A stretch of DNA of 64,000 nucleotides from Porphyromonas loveana (GCF_003096695.1 NZ_QEKY01000010.1:1-64000), one strand, 5' to 3'; shown: positions 26,650 to 35,195, counted from the stretch's first letter. Translations and numbers: made by a program. Notes: generated by a model not told the origin, from the sequence alone.

Positions 26650-27108
26650 ATGTGGCAGAGAATACAGACCATTTGGCTCCTTCTCGCAGGTGTAGCCATG
26701 ACACTCATGCTCTTCAAGCCTTACGGACTCCTCATTGGAGCCGGTGGCGAAGGTTATCTGATGGACGTAATGGGTGTGCACGCATCCTCGACGGGCGAGC
26801 TCCTCAAGTCCACTTGGGGACTTTTCATCCTTGATGCCATTATCGTTTTTGTGTCGTTCGGGATCATATTCCTCTATAAACGTCGTATCTTGCAGATGCG
26901 TCTCTGTGTCTTCAATATCTTGGTGCTGATCGGTTTCCTCATCTATCTGGCTGTTCAGGTGTGGCAGATTTCTTCTGCCGAGGGCATGACCTTTGGCCTT
27001 CGCGTTTGGCTTTGTATGCCGGTGGTAGCCATCATCCTGCACTATTTGGCCATCCGTGCTATCGGAGCGGATGAGGCGATGGTACGTGCAGCGGAGCGTC
27101 TGCGCTGA
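26650..27108 (+). CDS. DUF4293 membrane protein
   Basis: 152 residues starting MWQRIQTIWLLLA, the DUF4293 signature. Four predicted TM helices lie at about 8-30, 55-78, 88-108 and 118-138. Function is unknown. Its constant neighbourhood with bamD and rpoZ suggests an envelope-related role, but this is only context. An operon terminator follows. Confidence 0.85.
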   Translation: MWQRIQTIWLLLAGVAMTLMLFKPYGLLIGAGGEGYLMDVMGVHASSTGELLKSTWGLFILDAIIVFVSFGIIFLYKRRILQMRLCVFNILVLIGFLIYLAVQVWQISSAEGMTFGLRVWLCMPVVAIILHYLAIRAIGADEAMVRAAERLR

Positions 27109-27157
27109 GATTGAGTCGGAAGATGTACTGAGACAGCGTCTTTTATCTTAATATAGC

Positions 27158-27200
27158 AAGCCCCGAAGGTTGGTGATCCGACCTTCGGGGCTTTGCTTTT
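27158..27200 (+). terminator. Terminator of bamD-rpoZ-DUF4293 operon
   Basis: Perfect 13-bp stem AAGCCCCGAAGGT / ACCTTCGGGGCTT (27158-27170 with 27181-27193) followed by TGCTTTTG. Confidence 0.85.
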
Positions 27201-27258
27201 GTAGATGCTTGTGCTGCATTTACACGCCTGTAGCCGTAGGAGATTGGGGCGAATGCTA

Positions 27259-27266
27259 TAACTTTG
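27259..27266 (+). promoter_or_regulatory. -7 promoter element (TAACTTTG) of DUF3467-pdxB operon
   Basis: Perfect TAnnTTTG match 28 nt upstream of the DUF3467 ATG. Confidence 0.6.
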
Positions 27267-27294
27267 CTCTAAGACAAATATCATAAGAAGTAAA

Positions 27295-27606
27295 ATGGAA
27301 AACGAAAAGAAAATCAACATCGAACTCCCCGAGGAAGTGGCTCAGGGAGATTATTGCAATCTCTGCATCGTGATGCACTCACCGAGCGAATTTGTAATGG
27401 ACTTTGTGCGTATGGTGCCCAATCGCGATGTAGCACGTGTGCAAGACCGCGTGATCCTCACACCCGACAATGCCAAGCGCTTCCTCATCACCCTCTCAGA
27501 TAATATTCGTCGTTACGAAGCCGAGCATGGCGAGATCCGCCTTGAGCAACGCCCGGCCGACATCACTACTTTTGCTTTCCCGTCCAATCTGAAGGGCGAA
27601 GCCTAA
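27295..27606 (+). CDS. DUF3467 domain protein
   Basis: 103 residues. The DUF3467 pattern is clear: INIELPEEVAQGDYCNLCIVMHSPSEFVMDF, VARVQDRVILTPDNAKRFL and a short charged C-terminus. Function is unknown. The family is small, cytoplasmic and widespread. The gene starts an operon: pdxB begins 2 bp after its stop. Confidence 0.88.
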   Translation: MENEKKINIELPEEVAQGDYCNLCIVMHSPSEFVMDFVRMVPNRDVARVQDRVILTPDNAKRFLITLSDNIRRYEAEHGEIRLEQRPADITTFAFPSNLKGEA

Positions 27607-27608
27607 GT

Positions 27609-28739
27609 ATGTCCACACTTTCTCGTCCTCTCCGGATAGTGGCGGAAGCCTCCGTACCCTATCTGAGAGGAATCATTGACCAAGTGGCGGATGTGACCTA
27701 CCTCCCTTCGGATCAATTCACAGCCGAGAACATCCGCCATGCCGATGCGCTCATCATCCGCAGTATTACCCGCTGCACACCGGAACTGTTACAGGGCACT
27801 CAAGTCAAACTTATCACCACAGCTACGGCAGGCTTCGATCACATCGATACTGCTTATTGTGACGCACAAGGTATCCTCTGGCGCAATTCGCCAGGCTGCA
27901 ATGCGACAGCTGTAGCGCAGTATGTGATGTGCTGCTTGAGCCGCTTGGCACTGCGCGATGACTATGCCCTCACGGACAAAGTGATGGGCATAGTAGGCGT
28001 GGGGCATGTGGGGCGCGAGGTACAACGCTTGGCTTCGGCTATGGGGATGCGCCTCCTGCTATGCGACCCGCCACGTGCCGAGCGTGAGGGAGATGCTTCC
28101 TTCCTGTCGCTCAGCCAATTGGTCGAGACCTGTGATATCCTCACCTTCCATGTACCGCTCACACGCGAAGGAGCTCATCCCTCCTACCATCTGATCGACG
28201 ACAGTCTGCTTGCGGCTTGTGCCGCTAAGCGTCCCGTTCTCGTCAATGCTTGTCGCGGAACCGTGGCTGATACGGCTGCGCTCTGCTGTGCTGTGGATGA
28301 TGGGCGTCTTTCGTCTCTTGTTGTGGATTGCTGGGAAGGCGAACCACATATCAGTTTGCCCTTACTGACTCGTGCCGATATAGCGACACCGCATATCGCA
28401 GGTTTTAGTGCCGATGGCAAAGCCAATGGTGCGCGTATGTGTCTGGAAGCCATTTCCGAAGTCTATGGAGTGGAGTTTCCGGGCTTGTCTTCCATGTCTC
28501 CGCCCCCGCCGCAGCAATCTCTTATCTCTATATCACCGCAGACCTATCATCGCATAGAGCGTGCGCTGCTGGCCACCTTCGATCCCATGCTCCCCGATGG
28601 AATGCTTCGTCGACAGCCCGAGGCTTTCGAAGAGCTTCGCAAGAGCTACCACTATCCGCGTGAGATGCGAGCTTATACGGTGCAGGGGGTTACTGATAGC
28701 GAAGCTGCTATACTCCGTGGCATGGATTTTCAAGTATAA
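27609..28739 (+). CDS. pdxB: 4-phosphoerythronate dehydrogenase (vitamin B6 synthesis)
   Basis: 376 residues, the D-isomer-specific 2-hydroxyacid dehydrogenase fold with the extra C-terminal domain of PdxB. Visible signatures: TTATAGFDHIDTAYC, GNC-type SPGCNATAVAQYV, the Rossmann GIVGVGHVGREVQ, catalytic NACRGTVAD and the late TPHIAGFSADGKANGAR with the general-acid histidine. It oxidises 4-phosphoerythronate in the DXP-dependent pyridoxal 5'-phosphate pathway. The C-terminal about 100 residues match the PdxB dimerisation region in length. An SDR gene follows after 9 bp. Confidence 0.93.
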   Translation: MSTLSRPLRIVAEASVPYLRGIIDQVADVTYLPSDQFTAENIRHADALIIRSITRCTPELLQGTQVKLITTATAGFDHIDTAYCDAQGILWRNSPGCNATAVAQYVMCCLSRLALRDDYALTDKVMGIVGVGHVGREVQRLASAMGMRLLLCDPPRAEREGDASFLSLSQLVETCDILTFHVPLTREGAHPSYHLIDDSLLAACAAKRPVLVNACRGTVADTAALCCAVDDGRLSSLVVDCWEGEPHISLPLLTRADIATPHIAGFSADGKANGARMCLEAISEVYGVEFPGLSSMSPPPPQQSLISISPQTYHRIERALLATFDPMLPDGMLRRQPEAFEELRKSYHYPREMRAYTVQGVTDSEAAILRGMDFQV

Positions 28740-28748
28740 CAACAGCGA

Positions 28749-29483
28749 ATGGAAGGAAAACGAATCGTCATCCTCGGGGCGACTTCGGGCATAGGACTGG
28801 CTGTAGCTCGTCTCTTCGTCTCAATGGGTTGGCAGGTAGGAGTAGCCGGTCGGAATGGACAAATGTTGGAGGAGGTGCGTGCCGAGTGTCCTTCTCAGAT
28901 CACTACGGCCGAGATAGATGTTACGCGTGCTGATGCATCGGAACGACTCTTGCAGCTGATCGATGCTATGGGAGGTATGGATGTGTACTTCCACTCTTCG
29001 GGAATAGGTTACCAAAATCTATCGCTGGAGGCGGAAAAGGAAGAGGATACGCTCCGCACAAACGGTGAAGGCTTCGTACGAATGATAGGCGCGGCCTATC
29101 TTTATTTTAGGGCTGTGGGCCGTGGGCAGATCGTAGCCATCACTTCCGTTGCAGCTACGCGCGGGCTGGGGCCTGCTCCTGCCTATTCGGCTTCGAAACG
29201 TTTCCAGATGCACTATCTGCAGTCCATACGTCAATTGGCTGCCATAGATCGGTTGCCGTTAGTCGTTACAGAGATACGTCCGGGCTTTACGGATACGCCT
29301 CTTCTGCGTTCGGGACACTTTCCTCTGTTGCTGAGTTGCCCGTCGGTAGCTCGTGCCACGGTCAGAGCCGTCATCCGACGCAAGCGTCTCCTCACAATCG
29401 ACTGGCGTTATCGCATCTTGGTCTCTCTCTGGCGTATGATTCCTCTCAGAATATGGGAAAGGATAAGATTATTAGGCCAATGA
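28749..29483 (+). CDS. Short-chain dehydrogenase/reductase
   Basis: 244 residues, classical SDR. Cofactor motif GATSGIG at about 10-16, catalytic Ser in ITSVAATRG and YSASK with the Tyr and Lys. The C-terminal PGFTDTPLL loop and a basic, partly hydrophobic end (LTIDWRYRILVSLWRMIP) suggest membrane association. Substrate is unknown. It sits at the end of the DUF3467-pdxB operon. Confidence 0.9.
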   Translation: MEGKRIVILGATSGIGLAVARLFVSMGWQVGVAGRNGQMLEEVRAECPSQITTAEIDVTRADASERLLQLIDAMGGMDVYFHSSGIGYQNLSLEAEKEEDTLRTNGEGFVRMIGAAYLYFRAVGRGQIVAITSVAATRGLGPAPAYSASKRFQMHYLQSIRQLAAIDRLPLVVTEIRPGFTDTPLLRSGHFPLLLSCPSVARATVRAVIRRKRLLTIDWRYRILVSLWRMIPLRIWERIRLLGQ

Positions 29484-29549
29484 TGTGAAAAACGTGGTCT
29501 AAAATTGTCATTTTCCCCATGTAGCACTTGCAAATGTCGAAAGAGTCGC

Positions 29550-29557
29550 TATATTTG
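29550..29557 (+). promoter_or_regulatory. -7 promoter element (TATATTTG) of small RNA copy 2
   Basis: Same octamer and same distance to the conserved block as in copy 1. Confidence 0.6.
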
Positions 29558-29563
29558 TAGTGT

Positions 29564-29637
29564 GTTTTTCATGGTATTAGATTTTAAGGTTAATAAGTCG
29601 GTAAGGGTTGTCGGGAGACAATCCTTATCTTTTTTAT
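29564..29637 (+). ncRNA. Putative small RNA, copy 2 of a paralogous pair
   Basis: The conserved 34-nt block (29561-29594) is identical to that at 17090-17123. It is followed by a different terminator hairpin, AAGGGTTGTC / GACAATCCTT (29603-29612 with 29617-29626, one G-U pair, loop GGGA), and a T-run. The predicted RNA is about 74 nt. The loop-proximal sequence TGTCGGGAGA is also shared in part with copy 1 (CGTCGGGAGA). Located 80 bp after the SDR stop codon and probably independently transcribed. Confidence 0.65.
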
Positions 29638-29696
29638 AGCCTCTGCCATCTTTGTTGAGCTACAGCTTTTTCTTTGTATTTCCTGATAGCTTCTCC

Positions 29697-30017
29697 CTAC
29701 AATGTAGGATCTACCATATATTTATTCACTCCGAAGAGCGGAATATTCTCCATCCACCTTTGGTCTTGATAGCCTAACATGGATACGCGGAGACCTTTTA
29801 GCTTGTATTCGGGATGCGTCTTGAAGTATTCCAATAATAAACAGAGGTGTTGTGAGCTACTACCTGCTGCAAAACAAATTGTTCGGTAAAGGCCCCTTAG
29901 AATTCTGAGGATAATGTGACCTGCATAATCGAACTGATGAAATACAAAAGCCGGGGGAATGTCAAAATCCGTCCAGTTGTATCGAAACGGTGGGTAACAG
30001 CAGAAGGAATCCCAATA
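29697..30017 (-). pseudogene. Decayed reading frame overlapping the end of the YfcC-like gene
   Basis: An open minus-strand frame of 106 codons with no ATG at its head. It begins after two in-frame TGA codons inside the YfcC-like gene and ends at TAG 29697-29699. From about 29990 onward it reads like a real protein: RYNWTDFDIPPAFVFHQFDY, then CFAAGSSSQ, EYFKTHPEYKLKGLRVSMLG and MENIPLFGVNKYMVDPTL. Codon choice and composition look like genuine coding sequence. I take it as the C-terminal remnant of a gene that lost its front when the present junction formed. I do not recognise the family. Confidence 0.5.
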
Positions 30018-31560
30018 TCATCAGCATAACCAGTATCTTCCAAAACCACTTGAACCACACCTCGTAAGGGACTTTGGCAATGCCTATTGCGCCGATAAGC
30101 ACGGCGGAGGTAGGCGTTATCATGTTGGTAATTCCGTCTCCGAATTGATAAGCCATTACGGTAACCTGGCGCGAAAGCCCGATAACGTCCGAAAAAGGTG
30201 CCATGATGGGCATCGTAAGCGCTGCTTTGGCAGAGCCCGAAGGAATGAAAATATTGATGATGGCTTGCATCAAAAACATTAAGCCGACGGTAGTGGTTTT
30301 CCCCGCACTTTCCATTACCTGAGCCAGCGAATAGAGAATGGTATCCATTATCTTGCCATCAGATAGGATCTGAATGATTCCTCCCGCAAGTGCGATAACC
30401 AACGCTGCCGTAAGCATATCTTTCACGCCCGTAATAAATTCGGCAGTAATGCCGTTGGCGCTCATACTATTGGCTATTCCGGCGAAAACTCCCATACAGA
30501 GGAATAATGCCGAAATTTCGGGCAGATACCATTGGTACCCCATGACGCCTACAACCAAAAACAGGATGGTAAAGCCCAACAAATTGAGGATAAACAACTG
30601 AGCTGATTTTCGGATGGAAAAGTATCCCGAAACGACATAAAGCGATGCGATAATAGGAATGCAGACCAAAGTATAGGCATGCAGACCTACCGAGAAAGTC
30701 GTTAGGGGATAGAGAAACGACAGTACCACCAAAATTAACGAAGTACAGGCAAATACCATCCATGTGCTTGGTGTTGCCTTTTTCGCAAGCGATTGGGGTT
30801 CCGTATCGGCTTCTCTCTGGCGCCAATAACTATCGGCTTGATACATAGGCGACAGCTTGGGATTTTTCTTGACCCTTTTGGCGTAGATCAGCGTAACTGC
30901 GATGATAAAGACCGTGAACACAATCCAGCAGAATACCCGATAGCCTATTCCCGAAAACAGTGGCAATCCCGAAAGTCCTTGTGCAATTCCGATGGTAAAA
31001 GGATTGAGCGTGGCTCCCGTAAATCCTACGTGCGCCGAAACGTAAACCATCATCAATCCTGTCAGCGAATCGTATCCCATTGAGATGGCGAGAGGTACGA
31101 TGATGATAACAAAAGCCAGCGTTTCTTCGCTCATCCCGAAAATGGAGCCAAACAAACTGAAAAGGGTCATCACAAGGATAATGATCAGATTGTTTACTCC
31201 GATTCGGTTCATAAAAGCATGTTTTTCGAGCCGTCGGGTAAAACTAAGGAAAGAGTAGATGCCGGAATCTACCGCCCTGCTGCTGTTGAGTATCTGAAAA
31301 GCACCTCCGATGATGAGTACAAACGCAATGATTGCTGCCTGACGCTCAAATCCTTCGAGAAACGAAGAGAATATCTGCCACGTTTGCGGTGATTTTTCCA
31401 CACTGTGGTATGAATTATCGACCACCACGCTGCGCGATACACCGTTTACTTCCACGGTCTGATAGTTGAACTCTCCCGCCGGAACAAGCCATGTGAGTAC
31501 GGCACAAAAAACAATCAACGAGAAAATAATAACGAGGGTGTGGGGGATCTTCTTCAGCAT
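29962..31560 (-). CDS. YfcC-family transporter
   Basis: 532 residues with about 12 TM helices. The start PHTLVIIFSLIVFCAVLTWLVPAGEF is characteristic of the YfcC/DcuC-like group (Pfam C4dic_anaerob). Further motifs are SIFGMSEETLAFV, HVGFTGATLNPF and FIPSGSAKAALTMPIMAP. Members carry out antiport or uptake of amino acids or C4-dicarboxylates. The substrate is open. The stop lies inside the overlapping decayed frame described above, so its last residues may have changed during the rearrangement. Confidence 0.88.
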   Translation of the reverse strand: MLKKIPHTLVIIFSLIVFCAVLTWLVPAGEFNYQTVEVNGVSRSVVVDNSYHSVEKSPQTWQIFSSFLEGFERQAAIIAFVLIIGGAFQILNSSRAVDSGIYSFLSFTRRLEKHAFMNRIGVNNLIIILVMTLFSLFGSIFGMSEETLAFVIIIVPLAISMGYDSLTGLMMVYVSAHVGFTGATLNPFTIGIAQGLSGLPLFSGIGYRVFCWIVFTVFIIAVTLIYAKRVKKNPKLSPMYQADSYWRQREADTEPQSLAKKATPSTWMVFACTSLILVVLSFLYPLTTFSVGLHAYTLVCIPIIASLYVVSGYFSIRKSAQLFILNLLGFTILFLVVGVMGYQWYLPEISALFLCMGVFAGIANSMSANGITAEFITGVKDMLTAALVIALAGGIIQILSDGKIMDTILYSLAQVMESAGKTTTVGLMFLMQAIINIFIPSGSAKAALTMPIMAPFSDVIGLSRQVTVMAYQFGDGITNMITPTSAVLIGAIGIAKVPYEVWFKWFWKILVMLMILGFLLLLPTVSIQLDGF

Positions 31561-31684
31561 GATTTGTATTATTTCATTTATTGAACTTCGGGGGAGTCAC
31601 AAGAGGGGCCGGCCAACTTTGTTGTCTCCTTACGACTGAAATTGTCCTTAGCCGGGTCGCTAAGAGAGATGAGGTCCGTGGCGC

Positions 31685-32131
31685 TTAGGGCTGGGGAGCG
31701 GAGGTGTGGATGGCATACAAGTCAAGCTGGAACTTGAGGTAGCTGAGGAGGCCGATGGAGAGGATGAAAGAGCCGTTGGTGAATTCTTTCATCACGGGTT
31801 GATCTGCCATGAGTCCCACAAAGCCGGTGAAGAAGAACAGCATCATCGTGACGGTGGTGGCGAAAAGGATAACCTTGGCCTTGCGAGGTGTCTTCCAAAT
31901 CTTTCGTTCGTAGCGCAGAGAGGTTTTGGTCGGGTCTTGCAAGGAAGAGAAACTGAGTGCCAGACCATAATAAATGAGCATCTGATTGTAGTTGCTGAAG
32001 AGGTATTCCGAATGCGTCGAGAGGAACTCAAAGCCTCGGAAGAGGGGGAAGATCAGGCGCGCCAGCGCTATTGCTACAAGGGGATACTGGAGGTAGCTCA
32101 GTAGGTGGAATATCTTTCTTACGTTCTTCAT
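31685..32131 (-). CDS. Hypothetical four-TM membrane protein
   Basis: 148 residues. Four hydrophobic segments lie at about 10-30, 48-62, 85-108 and 118-138, with a basic loop (RYERKIWKTPRKAK) that should face the cytoplasm. I do not recognise the family. A divergent pair of promoters separates it from the DUF5131 gene. Confidence 0.65.
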   Translation of the reverse strand: MKNVRKIFHLLSYLQYPLVAIALARLIFPLFRGFEFLSTHSEYLFSNYNQMLIYYGLALSFSSLQDPTKTSLRYERKIWKTPRKAKVILFATTVTMMLFFFTGFVGLMADQPVMKEFTNGSFILSIGLLSYLKFQLDLYAIHTSAPQP

Positions 32132-32192
32132 TGTTTCTCTTGCTGTCGGATGGTGTGGCTGCTCTTCTACCTGAGCCCGCCAGGCCAGCTTG

Positions 32193-32200
32193 CAAATATA
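32193..32200 (-). promoter_or_regulatory. -7 promoter element (TATATTTG), minus strand
   Basis: Upstream of the four-TM protein gene, leader about 55 nt. It faces the plus-strand element at 32241. Confidence 0.5.
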
Positions 32201-32240
32201 CGCGATTTCGAGTAGAGCCTATTGCTCTTCTTTTTAGGTG

Positions 32241-32248
32241 TATATTTG
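32241..32248 (+). promoter_or_regulatory. -7 promoter element (TATATTTG) of the split DUF5131 gene
   Basis: Perfect match 35 nt upstream of the ATG at 32283. Confidence 0.5.
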
Positions 32249-32282
32249 AGACAAAGATGGAAACAGAGGTGGCTGCGATGCT

Positions 32283-32518
32283 ATGAAGAGAAAGGAAAGA
32301 ATGTCGGTGATGTGGAATCTGTGGCACGGATGCGCGAAGGTGAGTGAAGGCTGTGCCAACTGCTATATGTATCGGGCTGATGCTAAGTTTGGCCGCGACA
32401 GCCGCGACGTGCACAAAACCCAAAGCTATCATCTGCCCGTACGCCGTCGTCGCAACGGCAGTTATGTGATTTCGTCAGGGACAACGGTCTATACCTGTTT
32501 TACTTCAGACTTTTTTAA
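32283..32518 (+). pseudogene. DUF5131 (phage Gp37/Gp68-like) gene, N-terminal fragment
   Basis: Residues 1-78 of a DUF5131 protein: VMWNLWHGCAKVSEGCANCYM gives the C-x6-C-x2-C cluster of this radical-SAM-like family, and VYTCFTSDFF is the segment that normally leads into an EADPWR motif. Here the frame leaves the family after DFF and runs 26 residues into unrelated sequence (open to 32597). The missing part resumes at 34654. The two pieces together would make a protein of about 245 residues, the expected size, so the gene was intact before an insertion. Confidence 0.8.
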
Positions 32519-32529
32519 AGAAACAGATT

Positions 32530-32691
32530 ATGGACTTCAAGGCCGTCAAATCAGTCGATGCCAATGTCAGCAACGAGCCCCAGCGCAACTGGGATGAAGA
32601 CGACCGCCGCTTCGCCTACCGCTGCATGATGCAGGCTCACCGAATGCTCCGCCCGACAGCACCCAAGCGCGGCATGAGCGGCAGACGGTAA
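32530..32691 (+). CDS. Small hypothetical protein (53 aa)
   Basis: A complete frame ATG to TAA with an A-rich stretch just upstream. The product is hydrophilic, begins MDFKAVKSVDANVSNEP and ends in a basic tail (APKRGMSGRR). Its G+C is visibly higher than the rest of the insertion. Family unknown. It could be the tail end of a larger gene brought in by the insertion. Confidence 0.35.
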   Translation: MDFKAVKSVDANVSNEPQRNWDEDDRRFAYRCMMQAHRMLRPTAPKRGMSGRR

Positions 32692-32750
32692 ATTGTCAAA
32701 TCACCCTTATGTCACTGCAGAAGCATGTTATAAAAACACCTGTTAAAGCA

Positions 32751-34316
32751 TTATTCCGCTGTTAGGACATCCACGATGTATTCCTTTGTAAGTTCGGGGG
32801 CAGTGCGCCCGAACCACATCCCCGTCAGATTTTCCATTCCCATGACGGCGGCTCGACGTTGCATCTCCAAGACAAATTCATCAGTGAATACCTCAGTTAA
32901 AGGGGTCGATTTAGGTTCGTCTACAGTAGGACAAAGGAACAGATATCCGTCAAAGTTATCGCTGTAGCTTCCGGTAGAGATATTATATTTAATCTCATAG
33001 ATGCCGTCGAATGGTTCTTTCCCGAAAGGCGAATTTGCGAGGCTGAATCCGACCGGACGATTTCCATTAAGCTCAAATGCACGGTCAAACACGCCTCCTC
33101 GGATGGGGCGCTTGTTGCCGCCATGATTGTCGACCGAAACGGTATGTTGAAAAACGGTAAACACATTTTCGCCACCGAGCTTGGCTGCAAGTTGAGCAGC
33201 TGCGGTCATCTGCGTGTCTTTACCGTGAGCAGCTGACGCAATTCCCGCCTGCCGTGACTTGTAGGCGTGGGCACATCCTACGAGAAATAGGCTATTGCGC
33301 CTATCGTTTGACGCCAAAATGTTTTGTGCGATTGTTTCGGCCATGTGGGTATTCCTGTCCTCTTTTTCACCCTGCTTGTTTATCATCAACGAATAAGGCA
33401 CCTGATAATCAGCCAAAATAACTTTTATTTTCCGGTCATTCTGAAGTTCATGGTTGAGATGCCACAAATCGCACAGAAATTCAAATTCGCCTCTGTCCCA
33501 CCAACCGTTTGGCTGCTCTTCGCGGAATATTTTCAGGATTATTTCGGTGTCAAGCGTGTCAGTCGTCATGAACCGGTCCATCTCGGGCTGGCACCACGAC
33601 GGCAACTCCATAAATATCCGACCTACTGTTTCAGAAAATTCCGGGAGTGCAATGAGGCGTTTCAGCATATCCCATGATGCTTTGCGCCGGTGATATTCGC
33701 CATTGATGACTAATTCGTGCGAAGCCAACATATCCAACAAATACTGTTCTGGAGAAGTAGTAATACCGGAGATGAAATCGCGAAATGGAGCGACATCGCT
33801 GGGAATGTCGTTAATCATCGAAATGCGCGGAAGATTGCCATAATTTATCGGCAACTGCTTCAATAGTTCCTCCTCTGCCTGCTGAAAATCGTCGGCTAAG
33901 CCTTGACCACCGTTAACCCATCGGCCGTCCTCTATCCAACAGTAATTTAGAAAGACCAGATCTTCGTCATCTGAATGTGTGACAACCGAGGCGACTGAAT
34001 CGCGATAGGTAACGATATAGTCGATATTCTCGTTTAAGATATACGAACGTGTGTCATCGTCAACAGATTCGTCAGGTGCGTTTGGATCGAATAAAAACTT
34101 TGACGAAGAAATTTCATTCCAGTATTTCTGTTTGCCCGTGGTGCGGACCCATGCCCTTGACAAATAATAATCCAAGGGTGTCTCCAGATTGATGGAGTCA
34201 AGCTTATGCTTCTTTACCGGCGATGACACTTTCTGTATCGAGAACCCTTCGGGCACCCCGGCAGTCGCCCCGTACGATATCAATAACGCGAAAAGAACAG
34301 TAAATACGATTTTCAT
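32751..34316 (-). CDS. Secreted EreA/ChaN-superfamily-like protein (hypothetical)
   Basis: 521 residues with a signal peptide (MKIVFTVLFALLISYGATA). The segment ASHELVINGEYHRRKASWDML and a later SLFLVGCAHAYKS resemble the GE-x-H motif and the helix-closing part of the erythromycin-esterase/ChaN/Tiki group, which includes hydrolases and haem-binding proteins. This is a pattern match only. The gene lies wholly inside the 2.1-kb insertion in the DUF5131 gene, so it is acquired cargo. It has its own promoter element at 34336-34343. Confidence 0.6.
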   Translation of the reverse strand: MKIVFTVLFALLISYGATAGVPEGFSIQKVSSPVKKHKLDSINLETPLDYYLSRAWVRTTGKQKYWNEISSSKFLFDPNAPDESVDDDTRSYILNENIDYIVTYRDSVASVVTHSDDEDLVFLNYCWIEDGRWVNGGQGLADDFQQAEEELLKQLPINYGNLPRISMINDIPSDVAPFRDFISGITTSPEQYLLDMLASHELVINGEYHRRKASWDMLKRLIALPEFSETVGRIFMELPSWCQPEMDRFMTTDTLDTEIILKIFREEQPNGWWDRGEFEFLCDLWHLNHELQNDRKIKVILADYQVPYSLMINKQGEKEDRNTHMAETIAQNILASNDRRNSLFLVGCAHAYKSRQAGIASAAHGKDTQMTAAAQLAAKLGGENVFTVFQHTVSVDNHGGNKRPIRGGVFDRAFELNGNRPVGFSLANSPFGKEPFDGIYEIKYNISTGSYSDNFDGYLFLCPTVDEPKSTPLTEVFTDEFVLEMQRRAAVMGMENLTGMWFGRTAPELTKEYIVDVLTAE

Positions 34317-34335
34317 ATATTTCTATGTTTACTGA

Positions 34336-34343
34336 CAAAATTA
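34336..34343 (-). promoter_or_regulatory. -7 promoter element (TAATTTTG) of the inserted gene
   Basis: Perfect TAnnTTTG match, 19 nt upstream of the ATG at 34316. Confidence 0.5.
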
Positions 34344-34653
34344 GTAAATTTCTCTGAATTAGCGCTCATATATATTGACAGACTACAATACGCTCCGTAT
34401 ATTATGGATATTATGGCAAGAAAATAACAGGTACTCAATTCATCGGCTTTAGACTGTCTAAATATGGTCAGATGTAGAAAATCTTCTGGTAATTATTCTT
34501 CCTCCTAATGACATCAAGAGGATTTCTTCATGTTTCTCCAAATCGGCACTTTTGGGCGAAAAGCCCCATCGTTTTTCATAGCAAAATACACTTGTCTATT
34601 TCTTGTAAACAATAGATAACAATCTAATAATCAATCATTAAAACCTCTTCAAT
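34344..34653. other. Gene-free right part of the insertion
   Basis: AT-rich, no supported ORF. A GGGCGAAAAGCCCC hairpin (about 34553-34566) is the only structure I see. Confidence 0.35.
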
Positions 34654-35163
34654 GAGGCTGATCCATGGCGTGAAGAGGCTTGGGCGATGATGCGCACAAG
34701 ATCCGATCTGAACTTTTTTATGATTACGAAGCGCGTGGAACGAATCGCAGCATGTCTGCCCGCTGACTGGGGCAGTGCCTATGATCATGTGACGATAGGC
34801 TGCACCGTCGAGAGTCAGGCGCAGGCGGAGAAGCGTCTGCCGCTGTATAATCTGCTGCCGCTACGGTGCAAAACGCTAATCTGCGAGCCGCTTCTCTCTC
34901 CGATAGACCTCGCGCCCTATCTGACGGGGGAGGTCGAGATGGTGGTCGTCGGTGGCGAGTCGGGCGAAGAAGCTCGCTCTTGTCATTTCGATTGGGTGAT
35001 GGAGATCCGCGCCGCCTGCATAGCGTGCGGCGTATCGTTTGTCTTCAAACAAACGGGTGCCAACTTCGTGAAGGGTGGCAAACACTACCGAATCCCTCGT
35101 AAGCTGCAACAATCCCAAGCCCGTAAGGCCGCAATTGACTACCGCGTCGACTCAGAACTTTGA
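34654..35163 (+). pseudogene. DUF5131 gene, C-terminal fragment
   Basis: The frame is in family register from GAG at 34654 (EADPWREEAWAMM). An in-frame stop lies at 34639. The fragment covers the conserved FFMITKRVERI, TIGCTVESQAQAEKRLPL, CEPLLSPIDL, VVVGGESGEEARSCHFDWV and SFVFKQTGANFV blocks to the natural C-terminus. The internal ATG at 34687 could still start a 158-residue product, but it would lack the cysteine cluster. Confidence 0.8.
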
Positions 35164-35195
35164 TCTCTGGGCGGTCGATGCGGCATATAGACGTT

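Larger units (their letters stand above)
32519..34653. mobile_element. About 2.1-kb insertion inside the DUF5131 gene
   Basis: This is the segment between the last family residue of the 5' fragment (DFF) and the first of the 3' fragment (EADPWREEAW). It carries a 53-codon frame and a 521-residue secreted-protein gene on the opposite strand. I see no transposase, and no convincing terminal inverted repeats or target duplication, so the mechanism is unknown. Its right-hand 340 bp (34317-34653) are AT-rich and gene-free. Confidence 0.6.
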
